64,000 bases of DNA from Microbacterium sp. EST19A (GTDB lineage Bacteria; Actinomycetota; Actinomycetes; Actinomycetales; Microbacteriaceae). The translations under genes were made by a program, and so were the position numbers. Positions 27,447 to 36,167 of the stretch are shown piece after piece. Location of the stretch: contig NZ_JAHXYZ010000002.1 of assembly GCF_019969685.1 (NCBI RefSeq), positions 744,001 through 808,000 of the forward strand. Direction: 5' to 3'. Position 1 is the first letter of the stretch. Every line of letters begins with the position of its first letter. The notes beneath the pieces are model-generated. The model searched no databases, had not been told where the DNA came from, and saw only the letters and a program-made list of their open reading frames with translations.

Positions 27447-28490
27447 CGGCGGCGCGGTGCTCGCGCGCACGACGAGCTCGGTTCCGACGAGGGGCGTGTG
27501 CACGCGTTCCTCTCCGTCGAGCTCGGCGAGCAGAGCGTCCACGGCGAGCGCGCCGACGCGCTCCGGATGTTGCTGCACCGTCGTCAGCGGAGGCCACAGC
27601 TGGGCGGCATCCGGCAGTCCGTCGAATCCGACGATGCTGACATCGCCCGGCACCTCGCGACCGGCCTCGCGGAATGCGCGCAGCACACCGATGGCCATCT
27701 GGTCGTTCGCGGCGAAGACCGCCGTGACGCCGTCGATCTCGCGCAGCCGTACGCCCGCCTCGTAGCCGGAAGCGGCGGACCAGTCCCCCTGCAGCACGTC
27801 GGGAACCGTCCGGTCGCGCGCATCGAGGGTCGCGCGCCAGGCTTCGCGCCGCCGCTCGGCGGAGTAGGACTTCGCGGGCCCGGCGACATGCCAGACCGTG
27901 TCGTGCCCGAGGTCGAGCAGATGCTCCGTGGCGAGCCGCGCGCCCTGCGCCTGGTCCGTGTCGACGAACGGATGCAGGTCACCGCGGTTCGAGTCGACGA
28001 AGACGACGGGCAGACCCTGCGGGATCTCGATGTCGGCTTCGTCGAGCTGGTGCGCCTCGATCACGATGATGATGCCGTCGACGGCATGCTCCTCGAGGCG
28101 TCGGAAGGCTCCGGCGACGGTCTCGCCCGCACTCGATTCCACCGGGATGAGGGTGAGGGCGTAGCCGAGCTGCGCGGCGCGCACGGCGATCGCGTCGAGA
28201 GTGCGCTGGTTGCCGTAGGAGCTGAACGAGAACATGACCACGCCGATGGTGCGGAAGCGCCCTGATCGGAGGGCTCTGGCGGCGCTGTTCGGGCGGTAGC
28301 CGAGGCTCTGCATGGCCGCTTCGACGCGCTCCCGGGTCGCGGCGCCGACGTAGCCACGGGCGTTCACCACGCGCGAGACGGTCTGTCCGGAGACGCCGGC
28401 CTCGCGTGCCACATCCTCCATCGACGGCTCGCGGCGACGCTGCGCGGGCTCTACGGAATGCTCGGACGACACGATCACCCATCCATTCAT
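27435..28490 (-). CDS. LacI family transcriptional regulator
   Basis: This protein of about 351 residues has a LacI HTH and hinge (MEDVAREAGVSGQTVSRVVN, then YRPNSAARALRSGR) and a periplasmic-binding-like effector domain ending with VSIVGFDGLPDA. It is divergent from the sugar ABC/beta-galactosidase operon, and two LacI-type operators lie between them, so it should repress that operon until a galactoside or breakdown product binds. Start choice is uncertain: the ATG at 28490, next to operator 1, or a GTG at 28478 or 28472, the latter with GGATGG upstream. The HTH is intact in all cases. Confidence 0.9.
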   Translation of the reverse strand: MNGWVIVSSEHSVEPAQRRREPSMEDVAREAGVSGQTVSRVVNARGYVGAATRERVEAAMQSLGYRPNSAARALRSGRFRTIGVVMFSFSSYGNQRTLDAIAVRAAQLGYALTLIPVESSAGETVAGAFRRLEEHAVDGIIIVIEAHQLDEADIEIPQGLPVVFVDSNRGDLHPFVDTDQAQGARLATEHLLDLGHDTVWHVAGPAKSYSAERRREAWRATLDARDRTVPDVLQGDWSAASGYEAGVRLREIDGVTAVFAANDQMAIGVLRAFREAGREVPGDVSIVGFDGLPDAAQLWPPLTTVQQHPERVGALAVDALLAELDGEERVHTPLVGTELVVRASTAPPRAR

Positions 28491-28491
28491 A

Positions 28492-28539
28492 TGTTGACGT
28501 TGACACACTAGCAGTCGATCGCATATGTTGACGTTGACA
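28492..28539 (+). promoter_or_regulatory. ABC/beta-galactosidase promoter covered by two LacI-type operators
   Basis: TTGACA (28500-28505), an 18-base spacer and TATGTT (28524-28529) form a near-consensus promoter. The pseudo-palindrome TGTTGACGTTGACA occurs at 28492-28505, over the -35, and again at 28526-28539, over the -10 and transcription start. The surrounding 20 bases are identical in both copies, which are 34 bp apart. Confidence 0.8.
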
Positions 28540-28580
28540 CATTGCGCATCGAGCGCTCTCACTCGAAGAAGGTCTCGTCG

Positions 28581-29498
28581 ATGACGACTGATTACCCCGC
28601 TGCACTCGGAGCCTCCGGCATCCGACGCCGCGACAAGCGCGACTGGAAGGGATGGGCCTTCGTCGGCCCGTTCATGGTCGTGTTCGCCCTGGTGTTCCTG
28701 ACACCGCTCGCCTACGCGCTGTACCTGAGCTTCTTCCAGGAGCGGCTCATCGGCGGAACCGCCTTCGTCGGCGTGGACAACTACGTCCGCGCGCTGACCG
28801 ACCCGCAGTTCTGGGAGGCGTTCGGCCGCGTCGTGATCTTCCTGGTCGTGCAGGTGCCGATCATGCTGGTCCTGGCGCTCGGTGCGGCCCTCGCCCTCGA
28901 CAGTGCGCGCCTGCGCGGAGCCTCGTTCTTCCGCATCCTGATCTTCCTCCCGTACGCGGTTCCCGCCGTCGTCGCGGTGCTGATGTGGGGCTACATCTAC
29001 GGCGACCAGTTCGGCCTCGCGAGCAACGTCAACGACTTCCTCGGCTTCGACGCGGTCACGCCGTTCGCCAAGGAGTGGATGCTGATCTCGATCGGCAACA
29101 TCGTGACCTGGGAGTTCGTCGGCTACAACATGCTGATCTTCTACTCCTCGCTGAAGACCATCCCCACCGACATGTACGAGGCCGCATCGCTCGACGGCGC
29201 GGGAGCGTGGCGCACGATCTTCTCGATCAAGATCCCCTCCGTGCGCGGAGCGCTGGTCATCGCCACGATCTTCTCGATCATCGGCAGCTTCCAGCTCTTC
29301 AACGAGCCGAACATCCTGCGCCCGCTGGCGCCCAACGTGATCACGACGTTCTTCACGCCGAACATGTACGCCTACAACCTCTCGTTCGCGGGTCAGCAGT
29401 TCAACTACGCCGCGACGATCGCCATCATCATGGGCGTCATCACCGCGGTCATCGCCTACGTCGTGCAGCTGCGCGGCTCGAAGTCGGAGGTGCGCTGA
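28581..29498 (+). CDS. Sugar ABC transporter permease (MalF/UgpA type)
   Basis: The 305-residue protein has six predicted membrane segments and the ABC-permease EAA loop EAASLDGAGAWRTIFSIKIP near residues 198-217, which docks the ATPase. Type I carbohydrate permeases of this kind act as heterodimers. The ATG at 28581 has AGAAGG nine bases ahead; the longer open frame starts inside operator 2 and is rejected. It is the first gene of the operon. Confidence 0.92.
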   Translation: MTTDYPAALGASGIRRRDKRDWKGWAFVGPFMVVFALVFLTPLAYALYLSFFQERLIGGTAFVGVDNYVRALTDPQFWEAFGRVVIFLVVQVPIMLVLALGAALALDSARLRGASFFRILIFLPYAVPAVVAVLMWGYIYGDQFGLASNVNDFLGFDAVTPFAKEWMLISIGNIVTWEFVGYNMLIFYSSLKTIPTDMYEAASLDGAGAWRTIFSIKIPSVRGALVIATIFSIIGSFQLFNEPNILRPLAPNVITTFFTPNMYAYNLSFAGQQFNYAATIAIIMGVITAVIAYVVQLRGSKSEVR

Positions 29499-29499
29499 C

Positions 29500-30390
29500 A
29501 TGGCACTCCCCCTCACCCGCCCGTCCCGCAAGCGCCACGACCTGATGAATCCGCGCAAGTCCAACACCCTGCTGATCGTCATGATCGTGTACGCGCTGTA
29601 CACGCTCGTGCCGCTCGTCTGGCTGCTCTTCAGCTCGACGAAGACCCAGTCGGGACTGTTCAGCTCGTTCGGACTCTGGTTCGCCGACGACTTCGCGTTC
29701 TTCGACAACCTCACGGCGACGTTCGCGTACCGTGACGGCATCTTCCTGCGCTGGCTGGGCAACACACTCCTCTACGTCGTGGTGGGCGCCGGCGGCGCGA
29801 CGCTGCTCGCCACCATGGCGGGCTACGGCCTGGCGAAGTACCGCTTCCCCGGCCGGCGCGCGGTGTTCGCCGTCGTGCTCGGCGCGGTCGCGGTGCCCGG
29901 AACGGCGCTCGCTGTCCCGACGTTCCTGCTCTTCAGCGAGCTCGGGCTGACGAACACCCCATGGGCCGTGATCATCCCGTCCCTCATCAGCCCGTTCGGC
30001 CTGTACCTGATCTGGGTGTTCGCCTCCGAGTCCGTGCCGACCGAGCTGCTGGAGGCCGCGCGCATCGACGGCGCCGGGGAGTTCCGCACGTTCTTCACGA
30101 TCTCGATGCGGCTGCTCGCTCCGGGCATCGTCACGGTCGCGCTGTTCACGGTCGTCGCCACCTGGAACAACTACTTCCTGCCGCTGATCATGCTGTCCGA
30201 CCCCGCCTGGTACCCGCTCACCGTGGGCCTCAACCAGTGGAGCTCGCAGGCGATCGGCGCCGGATCCCAACCCATCTACAACCTCGTGATCATGGGCTCC
30301 CTGCTCACGATCATCCCGATCGTCATCGCCTTCCTGCTGCTGCAGCGTTTCTGGCAGTCAGGTCTCACCGCGGGAAGCGTCAAGCAGTAG
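29500..30390 (+). CDS. Sugar ABC transporter permease (MalG/UgpE type)
   Basis: This 296-residue second permease has six membrane segments and the EAA loop EAARIDGAGEFRTFFTISMR near 187-206. It begins one base after the preceding stop. No ATP-binding subunit is encoded in this operon or elsewhere in the window, so the system probably uses a shared MsiK/MsmK-type ATPase, as is common for carbohydrate importers of actinobacteria. Confidence 0.92.
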   Translation: MALPLTRPSRKRHDLMNPRKSNTLLIVMIVYALYTLVPLVWLLFSSTKTQSGLFSSFGLWFADDFAFFDNLTATFAYRDGIFLRWLGNTLLYVVVGAGGATLLATMAGYGLAKYRFPGRRAVFAVVLGAVAVPGTALAVPTFLLFSELGLTNTPWAVIIPSLISPFGLYLIWVFASESVPTELLEAARIDGAGEFRTFFTISMRLLAPGIVTVALFTVVATWNNYFLPLIMLSDPAWYPLTVGLNQWSSQAIGAGSQPIYNLVIMGSLLTIIPIVIAFLLLQRFWQSGLTAGSVKQ

Positions 30391-30457
30391 CTCCCCGTAC
30401 CCCGTGCACCACCTCCGCGATCCGATGCCGGATCGCACCCCCCGAAAGGACACAGCA

Positions 30458-31813
30458 ATGAAGCACCTTCCCTCACCGACGCGGCGCACCCTCGCAGTGC
30501 TCGCCGCAGGAACCGTGGCAGCGCTGGCGCTGGCCGGCTGCAGCACCGGTGGCAGCGGCGATACCGGCGGCGGCTCCGGCGACGGCTCGTTCGACTCCGT
30601 GGAGGCGGCCCTCGAGAAGGGCGGCGAGATCACGTACTGGTCGTGGACCCCCTCCGCCGAGGACCAGGTCGCGGCGTTCGAGAAGGAGTACCCGAACGTC
30701 AAGGTCAACCTCGTCAACGCGGGCACCAACAACGAGGAGTACACGAAGCTGCAGAACGCCATCAAGGCGGGCTCCGGCGCTCCGGACGTCGTGCAGGTCG
30801 AGTACTACGCGCTCCCGCAGTTCGCGCTGACCGATGCCTTCGTCGACCTCTCGCAGTACGGCTTCGCCGACTTCGAAGACGACTACACCGCCTCGACGTG
30901 GAACTCCGTCACCGACGGCGACGCGATCTACGGCCTCCCCCAGGACTCCGGCCCCATGGCGCTCTTCTACAACAAGGCCGTGTTCGATGCGGCCGGCATC
31001 GCCGTGCCGACCACCTGGGACGAGTACTACGAGGCCGCCAAGGCGATCCACGCGGCGAACCCCGACGCGTACATCACCAACGACACCGGCGACGCGGGCT
31101 TCGCGACCTCGATGATCTGGCAGGCCGGCGGCAAGCCGTTCGCGACCTCGGGAACCGACGTCACCCTCGACCTCGAGGACGCCGGCACGAAGAAGTGGAC
31201 CGAGAACTGGAACCGCCTCGTCGAGGAAGACCTCGTCGCGCAGACCAGCAGCTGGAGCGACGAGTGGTTCCGCGGGCTCGGCGATGGCAGCATCGCCACG
31301 CTCGTGATCGGCGCCTGGATGCCGGGCAACCTGATCTCGGGCGCACCCGACGGCGCCGGCGACTGGCGCGTCGCGCCGATGCCGACCTACGACGGCAAGC
31401 CGGCCAGCGCCGAGAACGGCGGCGGCGGTCAGGCCGTGACGAAGCAGAGCAAGAACCCGGAGCTCGCCGCGGGCTTCCTGTGGTGGCTGAACAACTCCGA
31501 GGACAGCATCTCGATCTTCCTCGAGTCGGGCGGCTTCCCGTCGACGAACGCGGAGCTGTCGAGTGACGAGTTCCTCGCTGACGCACCGGAGTACTTCGGT
31601 GGTCAGAAGATCAACGAGGTCCTCGCCGGTGCCGCCGGCGACGTCGTCGAGGGCTGGAGCTACCTCCCCTACCAGGTGTACGCGAACAGCATCTTCGGCG
31701 ACACCGTCGGCCAGTCCTACCAGAACAACAGCGACCTGAACACGGGCCTCACCGCCTGGCAGGACGCGCTGGTCGAATACGGCGACGAGCAGGGCTTCAC
31801 CGTCAACAAGTAG
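30458..31813 (+). CDS. Carbohydrate ABC transporter substrate-binding lipoprotein
   Basis: The 451-residue lipoprotein has an N-terminal signal with lipobox LALAGC (Cys28 lipidated), a Gly/Ser/Asp linker, and an extracellular solute-binding family 1 domain starting GGEITYWSWTPSAEDQ. It captures the sugar outside the membrane for the two permeases. The gene follows both permeases, whereas the binding protein usually comes first. The ATG at 30458 has GAAAGGA ahead of it. A strong hairpin follows and could set different levels of this protein and the beta-galactosidase. Confidence 0.92.
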   Translation: MKHLPSPTRRTLAVLAAGTVAALALAGCSTGGSGDTGGGSGDGSFDSVEAALEKGGEITYWSWTPSAEDQVAAFEKEYPNVKVNLVNAGTNNEEYTKLQNAIKAGSGAPDVVQVEYYALPQFALTDAFVDLSQYGFADFEDDYTASTWNSVTDGDAIYGLPQDSGPMALFYNKAVFDAAGIAVPTTWDEYYEAAKAIHAANPDAYITNDTGDAGFATSMIWQAGGKPFATSGTDVTLDLEDAGTKKWTENWNRLVEEDLVAQTSSWSDEWFRGLGDGSIATLVIGAWMPGNLISGAPDGAGDWRVAPMPTYDGKPASAENGGGGQAVTKQSKNPELAAGFLWWLNNSEDSISIFLESGGFPSTNAELSSDEFLADAPEYFGGQKINEVLAGAAGDVVEGWSYLPYQVYANSIFGDTVGQSYQNNSDLNTGLTAWQDALVEYGDEQGFTVNK

Positions 31814-31818
31814 TACGC

Positions 31819-31853
31819 CGGCTGCGCCGGGTCCCTGGGGCCCGGCGCAGCCG
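31819..31853 (+). terminator. Strong intra-operon hairpin between binding protein and beta-galactosidase genes
   Basis: A perfect 13-base-pair stem (arms 31819-31831 and 31841-31853) encloses a nine-base loop, six bases after the binding-protein stop. There is no T-tract. It can act as a partial terminator or as a 3' mRNA stabiliser. Confidence 0.75.
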
Positions 31854-31882
31854 ACCCCCTCCATCGAAAGCACCGCGAAATC

Positions 31883-33613
31883 GTGACATCCTTCTCCATC
31901 GGCGACACCGACTTCCTCCGCGACGGCGCGCCGCACCAGGTGATCGCAGGCTCCATCCACTACTTCCGGGTGCACCCCGACCAGTGGCAGGACCGCATCC
32001 ACAAGGCGCGGCTCATGGGCCTGAACACCATCGAGACCTACGTCGCCTGGAACGCCCACGAGCCCCGACGCAGCGAGTGGGACGCGAGCGGATGGAACGA
32101 CCTCGGACGCTTCCTCGATCTCGTGCACGCGGAGGGCCTGGATGCCATCGTGCGCCCCGGCCCGTACATCTGCGCCGAGTGGCACAACGGCGGCCTCCCC
32201 GTCTGGCTCACGGGCGCGAACGGCGGGCTGCGATCCTCGGAGCCCGCGTACCTCGCCGAGGTGACGGGCTACCTCCGCCGCGTCTACGAGATCGTCGAAC
32301 CCCGGCAGATCGATCGCGGCGGATCCGTCGTGCTCGTCCAGATCGAGAACGAGTACGGCGCATACGGCGCCGACAAGGCGTATCTCGAGCACCTCGTCGC
32401 CGTCACCCGGGACGCCGGCATCACCGTGCCGCTCACCACCGTGGACCAGCCCGTCGATCGGATGCTGGAGGACGGCAGTCTTCCCGGGCTCCACAGGACC
32501 GGGTCTTTCGGATCGCGCAGCGTCGAGCGGCTCGCCACGCTCCGCGCGCACCAGCCCACCGGACCCCTGATGTGCTCGGAGTTCTGGGACGGGTGGTTCG
32601 ACTGGTGGGGCGGAGTGCATCACACGACGGATGTCGCAGCGGCGGCATCCGAACTCGATGCGCTTCTCGCCGCGGGAGCGTCGGTCAACATCTACATGTT
32701 CCACGGCGGCACGAACTTCGGCCTCACCAACGGCGCCAACGACAAGGGCCGCTACCTGCCGCTCGTCACCTCCTACGACTACGACGCGCCGCTCGATGAA
32801 GCGGGCGAGGCGAGAGAGAAGTTCTTCGCGTTCCGCGAGGTGATCGCGCGGTACGCGCCGGTTCCCGACGAGCTTCCCGCGCGGGGCGCGTCTGCGCCGG
32901 TCTTCGACGTCGCGCTGACCCCCCGGGGCGCATGGACGGATGCCGCGGCATCCGGTCCCATCACCGAACACCCCCTGACGTTCGACGAACTCGGTCACCT
33001 CAGCGCTCTGGTGCGCTACGACGTGGAGCTGCCCGACGGCGGCGGCATCCTCGGCGTCGACGACGTCCGCGACCTCGCGTGGGTCAGCGTCGACGGGCAG
33101 CCGGTCGGAACACTGTCTCGCACGCGGCACGATCGCGCGATCCGCATCCCCTCCGGTCGCACCCTCAGCATCCTCGTCGAAGACCAGGGTCGCGTGAACT
33201 ACGACCAGCGCCTCGGCGAGCAGAAAGGGCTGATCGGGGACGTGACCCTCGACGGCGTCGTTCTGACCGGCTGGCGTTCGACCGCGCTCGACGTCGCCTC
33301 GATCGCGGAGGCGGTCGGCGAACGAGGCTCCGACAGCGTCGGGACGGGACCGCTCGCCTGGGGCGCCGATTTCACGCTGGAGTCGGCGTCCGACCTCTTC
33401 CTCGACACCGCGTCATGGAGCAAGGGCTACGCCTTCGTGAACGGATTCTTCCTCGGCCGCTACTGGCGCAACGGACCGCAGCGCACGCTGTACGTGCCGG
33501 CGCCGGCGACGCGGGCCGGCGCGAACCGCCTGATCGTGCTCGAGCTGGAGCACCTCATCGCCGAGAGGGCGACGTTCGTCGGCGCGCTCTCGCTCGGCGA
33601 TACGGAGGAGTGA
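31883..33613 (+). CDS. Glycoside hydrolase family 35 beta-galactosidase
   Basis: The 576-residue enzyme has the GH35 signatures GPYICAEWHNGGLPVWL, the acid/base glutamate in VQIENEYGAYG near residue 155, and the nucleophile in CSEFWDGWFDWWG near 232, followed by C-terminal beta-sandwich regions. No signal peptide is seen, so it works in the cytoplasm on an imported galactoside, in line with the ABC transporter upstream. The start is a GTG (31883) with only a weak ribosome site. Cleavage of terminal beta-galactosyl residues is expected; linkage preference cannot be read. Confidence 0.93.
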   Translation: MTSFSIGDTDFLRDGAPHQVIAGSIHYFRVHPDQWQDRIHKARLMGLNTIETYVAWNAHEPRRSEWDASGWNDLGRFLDLVHAEGLDAIVRPGPYICAEWHNGGLPVWLTGANGGLRSSEPAYLAEVTGYLRRVYEIVEPRQIDRGGSVVLVQIENEYGAYGADKAYLEHLVAVTRDAGITVPLTTVDQPVDRMLEDGSLPGLHRTGSFGSRSVERLATLRAHQPTGPLMCSEFWDGWFDWWGGVHHTTDVAAAASELDALLAAGASVNIYMFHGGTNFGLTNGANDKGRYLPLVTSYDYDAPLDEAGEAREKFFAFREVIARYAPVPDELPARGASAPVFDVALTPRGAWTDAAASGPITEHPLTFDELGHLSALVRYDVELPDGGGILGVDDVRDLAWVSVDGQPVGTLSRTRHDRAIRIPSGRTLSILVEDQGRVNYDQRLGEQKGLIGDVTLDGVVLTGWRSTALDVASIAEAVGERGSDSVGTGPLAWGADFTLESASDLFLDTASWSKGYAFVNGFFLGRYWRNGPQRTLYVPAPATRAGANRLIVLELEHLIAERATFVGALSLGDTEE

Positions 33614-33621
33614 GCAGGCTC

Positions 33622-34110
33622 TCAGTCGCGATGCGTGTGCCAGAGCACGGCGGACAGCCGCTCGGCATCGTCGTCGTGGATGCGCTGCCAGTTCCGACCG
33701 TTACGGGCGAAGGTCGCCCGTACACCGGCCGGCACCTCCGGCTGGTCGATCGGTTCCGCGAGCCACTCGCAGCGGCGGACGTGTACGAGGTCCGCCGCGG
33801 CGGCGTCCTCTCCGGCGTCGTACGTCCAGGGGCCGACGATGCATCCGAGATAGATCAGGCCGTCGACATCCCTCGTCCACACGAACGCACCGATCGGCGC
33901 CTTCGCGAACCGTTCGATACGCCACGCCAACCGGATGCCGAACTGCGCGTCTGCCGTGACCAACGCCTCGGCCAGTGAGCCGGGAGCAGGCTCCAGCCTG
34001 CCGCCGATGCCGCAGATGCCGAGCTCGAGCGCCCGCTCCGGCCCCACGCCGCGCGGCACCGCGTCATCACGCGAGCGCATCGGCGCGCGGTAGACGGGAA
34101 CGCCGCTCAT
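33622..34110 (-). CDS. Conserved hypothetical protein, unknown function
   Basis: I do not recognise this 162-residue protein. It is rich in aromatic and Arg residues, with a motif-like centre (GAFVWTRDVDGLIYLG, GPWTYDAGEDA, DLVHVRRCEWL) and a C-terminal FARNGRNWQRIHD segment. The density of conserved-looking Trp, Tyr and Asp suggests a small beta-rich domain such as a PUA/EVE-like fold, but this is only a guess. The ATG at 34110 overlaps the stop of the metallophosphoesterase gene (ATGA), so the two are translated together. Confidence 0.6.
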   Translation of the reverse strand: MSGVPVYRAPMRSRDDAVPRGVGPERALELGICGIGGRLEPAPGSLAEALVTADAQFGIRLAWRIERFAKAPIGAFVWTRDVDGLIYLGCIVGPWTYDAGEDAAAADLVHVRRCEWLAEPIDQPEVPAGVRATFARNGRNWQRIHDDDAERLSAVLWHTHRD

Positions 34111-34604
34111 CGGATCGGCACCAGCGTCGCCTCGATCTCCGAACCGTCGACGGTGACCTGCACCATGGTGCAGACCGGCTGCCGGCGTCGATCCGTCGGA
34201 GACCCGGGGTTCAGCAGCCGCATGCCGGCGGGAGACACCGTGTCCCATGGGATGTGGGAGTGGCCGAAGACGAGCAGGTCGACGCCGGGAAAGGCCGCGT
34301 CCATCCGCTCTTCGCGGCGCGACGCCGCGCCGGTCTCATGGACGACGGCGATCTCGACATCCTCGACCGTGAGCCGCGCGATCTCGGGCAGGCGGGCGCG
34401 CAGCTCGGGTCCGTCGTTGTTGCCGTACACACCGGCGAAGCTGCGTGACCTCGACTCGAGCAGTTCGAGGGTCGGCAGGTCCACCCAGTCCCCCGCGTGC
34501 ACGACGATGTCGGCCTCGGCGACCGCGCGCAGCACGGCATCGGGCAGGTGTCTCGCCCGCTTCGGCACATGGGTGTCGGCGAGCAGCAGCATCCGCGTGG
34601 TCAT
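34107..34604 (-). CDS. YfcE/MJ0936-type metallophosphoesterase
   Basis: The 165-residue protein has the full calcineurin-like metal site: LLADTHVPK, VVHAGDW, VYGNNDG, and GHSHIPW followed by NPGSP. Members of this group hydrolyse phosphodiesters in the cytoplasm; the natural substrate is usually unknown. TAGCGT lies seven bases before the ATG at 34604. The hypothetical gene overlaps its end. It is divergent from the MHS transporter. Confidence 0.88.
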   Translation of the reverse strand: MTTRMLLLADTHVPKRARHLPDAVLRAVAEADIVVHAGDWVDLPTLELLESRSRSFAGVYGNNDGPELRARLPEIARLTVEDVEIAVVHETGAASRREERMDAAFPGVDLLVFGHSHIPWDTVSPAGMRLLNPGSPTDRRRQPVCTMVQVTVDGSEIEATLVPIR

Positions 34605-34611
34605 GCTCGAC

Positions 34612-34617
34612 ACGCTA
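34612..34617 (-). promoter_or_regulatory. -10 element of the metallophosphoesterase gene
   Basis: TAGCGT on the minus strand, seven bases before the ATG. Confidence 0.5.
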
Positions 34618-34657
34618 TCCGACGCGCGCCCGCACACAGCAAACACTCAGGGAGGCG

Positions 34658-34663
34658 TAAACT
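34658..34663 (+). promoter_or_regulatory. -10 element of the MHS transporter gene
   Basis: TAAACT lies 43 bases before the TTG start, giving a leadered mRNA that carries a GGAGGAG ribosome site. Confidence 0.5.
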
Positions 34664-34706
34664 CGCCCGAGTCCCCGGCACACCGAGGACTGATCGGAGG
34701 AGCATC

Positions 34707-36167
34707 TTGAGTACTGCAACCGCGCCCGCGAACCCGCGCTCGCGCGTCATCACCGCGAGTCTCGTCGGCACGACGATCGAGTTCTACGACTTCTACGCGT
34801 ATGCGACGGCGGCCGTGCTCGTCTTCCCTGCACTGTTCTTCCCCACCGGGAACGACACCACGTCGCTGCTCTCGTCGTTCGCCGTGTTCGGCGCGGCGAT
34901 GGTGGCCCGCCCGATCGGCGCTGTCGTGTTCGGTCACTTCGGCGACAAGTTCGGCCGCAAGGCGACGCTCGTGGCATCGCTGCTCACGATGGGCATCGCG
35001 ACGTTCGTGATCGGACTGCTCCCCACGTTCCAGCAGATCGGCTGGTGGGCCGCCCTGCTGCTGCTGATCCTCCGCCTCGCGCAGGGCTTCGCGCTCGGCG
35101 GCGAGTGGTCGGGCGCCGCACTGGTCGCGACCGAGAACGCGCCGAAGGGCAAGCGCGCCTGGTACGGTACGTTCCCGCAGCTCGGCGCACCGCTCGGCTT
35201 CATCATCGCCAACTTCCTCTTCCTCGGCATCAACTGGCTGCTGCCGCACGAGGACAACCCGATCCTCAAGTCCGAGGCGTTCCTCGCCTGGGGCTGGCGC
35301 ATCCCGTTCCTGTTCTCCGCGGTCATGGTGATCGTCGGTCTGTGGGTGCGGCTCCGGCTCGTCGAGTCCGACACCTTCAAGCGGGCCGAGACCAAGGGCG
35401 CCATCCGCAAGCTGCCGCTCGCCACGGTGTTCCGTCACCACTGGAAGCACCTGATCCTCGGCACGTTCATCATGCTGGCGACCTACGTGCTGTTCTACCT
35501 GATGACGAACTTCACCCTCGCCTACGGCACGAAGGCCGCCTCGCTCGAGACGGCATCCGCGGCTGCCCAGGCGGCTGCAGAGGCGGCCGGCAAGGACTTC
35601 GACGCCTCGGCGTTCGCGGCCCAGTTCTATCCGGGGCTCGGCTTCGGCTACACCGACTTCGTGCTGATGCAGATCATCGGCGTCGTGTTCTTCGGTCTGT
35701 TCACGCTGCTCTCCGGCCCGATCGCCGACCGGATCGGACGCCGCAAGCTGCTGCTCTGGGTGACCGGGCTCATCATCGTGTTCGGCCTGAGCTTCAACAC
35801 GTTCCTGCTCCCGACGGTCGACCCGAAGTTCTCGGGAGCGCTCGTGCAGGCGTTCCTCGTGTTCGGGTTCCTGCTCATGGGCGCGACGTTCGGGCCGATG
35901 GGTGCGCTGCTCCCCGAACTGTTCCCGACCAACGTGCGCTACACGGGCTCGGCGATCTCGTACAACGTGTCGTCGATCCTCGGCGCCGCGGTCGCGCCCC
36001 TCATCGCGGTGTGGCTGTGGGAGCTGGGCGATGGTGCTCCGTGGCTCGTCGGTCTGTACCTCTCGGCGATGGGCGTGCTGACCTTCATCGCGCTGGTGCT
36101 CTCTCCGGAGACGAAGGACCACGACTACGAGGACGACCTCGGACTCGCGGCCGGCGCGGAGCTCTAG
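34707..36167 (+). CDS. MFS transporter, metabolite:H+ symporter (MHS) family
   Basis: This 486-residue, twelve-segment transporter opens with SLVGTTIEFYDFYAYATAA, and the loop GHFGDKFGRKATL marks the MHS branch (ProP, KgtP, ShiA relatives). It should bring in an organic acid or osmolyte with protons; the substrate is unknown. The start is unusual: TTG at 34707, six bases after a strong GGAGG, while the next ATG codons lie inside the protein. A second MHS protein sits at 59150-60469. Its TAG stop shares the four bases CTAG with the stop of the convergent HAD gene. Confidence 0.88.
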   Translation: MSTATAPANPRSRVITASLVGTTIEFYDFYAYATAAVLVFPALFFPTGNDTTSLLSSFAVFGAAMVARPIGAVVFGHFGDKFGRKATLVASLLTMGIATFVIGLLPTFQQIGWWAALLLLILRLAQGFALGGEWSGAALVATENAPKGKRAWYGTFPQLGAPLGFIIANFLFLGINWLLPHEDNPILKSEAFLAWGWRIPFLFSAVMVIVGLWVRLRLVESDTFKRAETKGAIRKLPLATVFRHHWKHLILGTFIMLATYVLFYLMTNFTLAYGTKAASLETASAAAQAAAEAAGKDFDASAFAAQFYPGLGFGYTDFVLMQIIGVVFFGLFTLLSGPIADRIGRRKLLLWVTGLIIVFGLSFNTFLLPTVDPKFSGALVQAFLVFGFLLMGATFGPMGALLPELFPTNVRYTGSAISYNVSSILGAAVAPLIAVWLWELGDGAPWLVGLYLSAMGVLTFIALVLSPETKDHDYEDDLGLAAGAEL

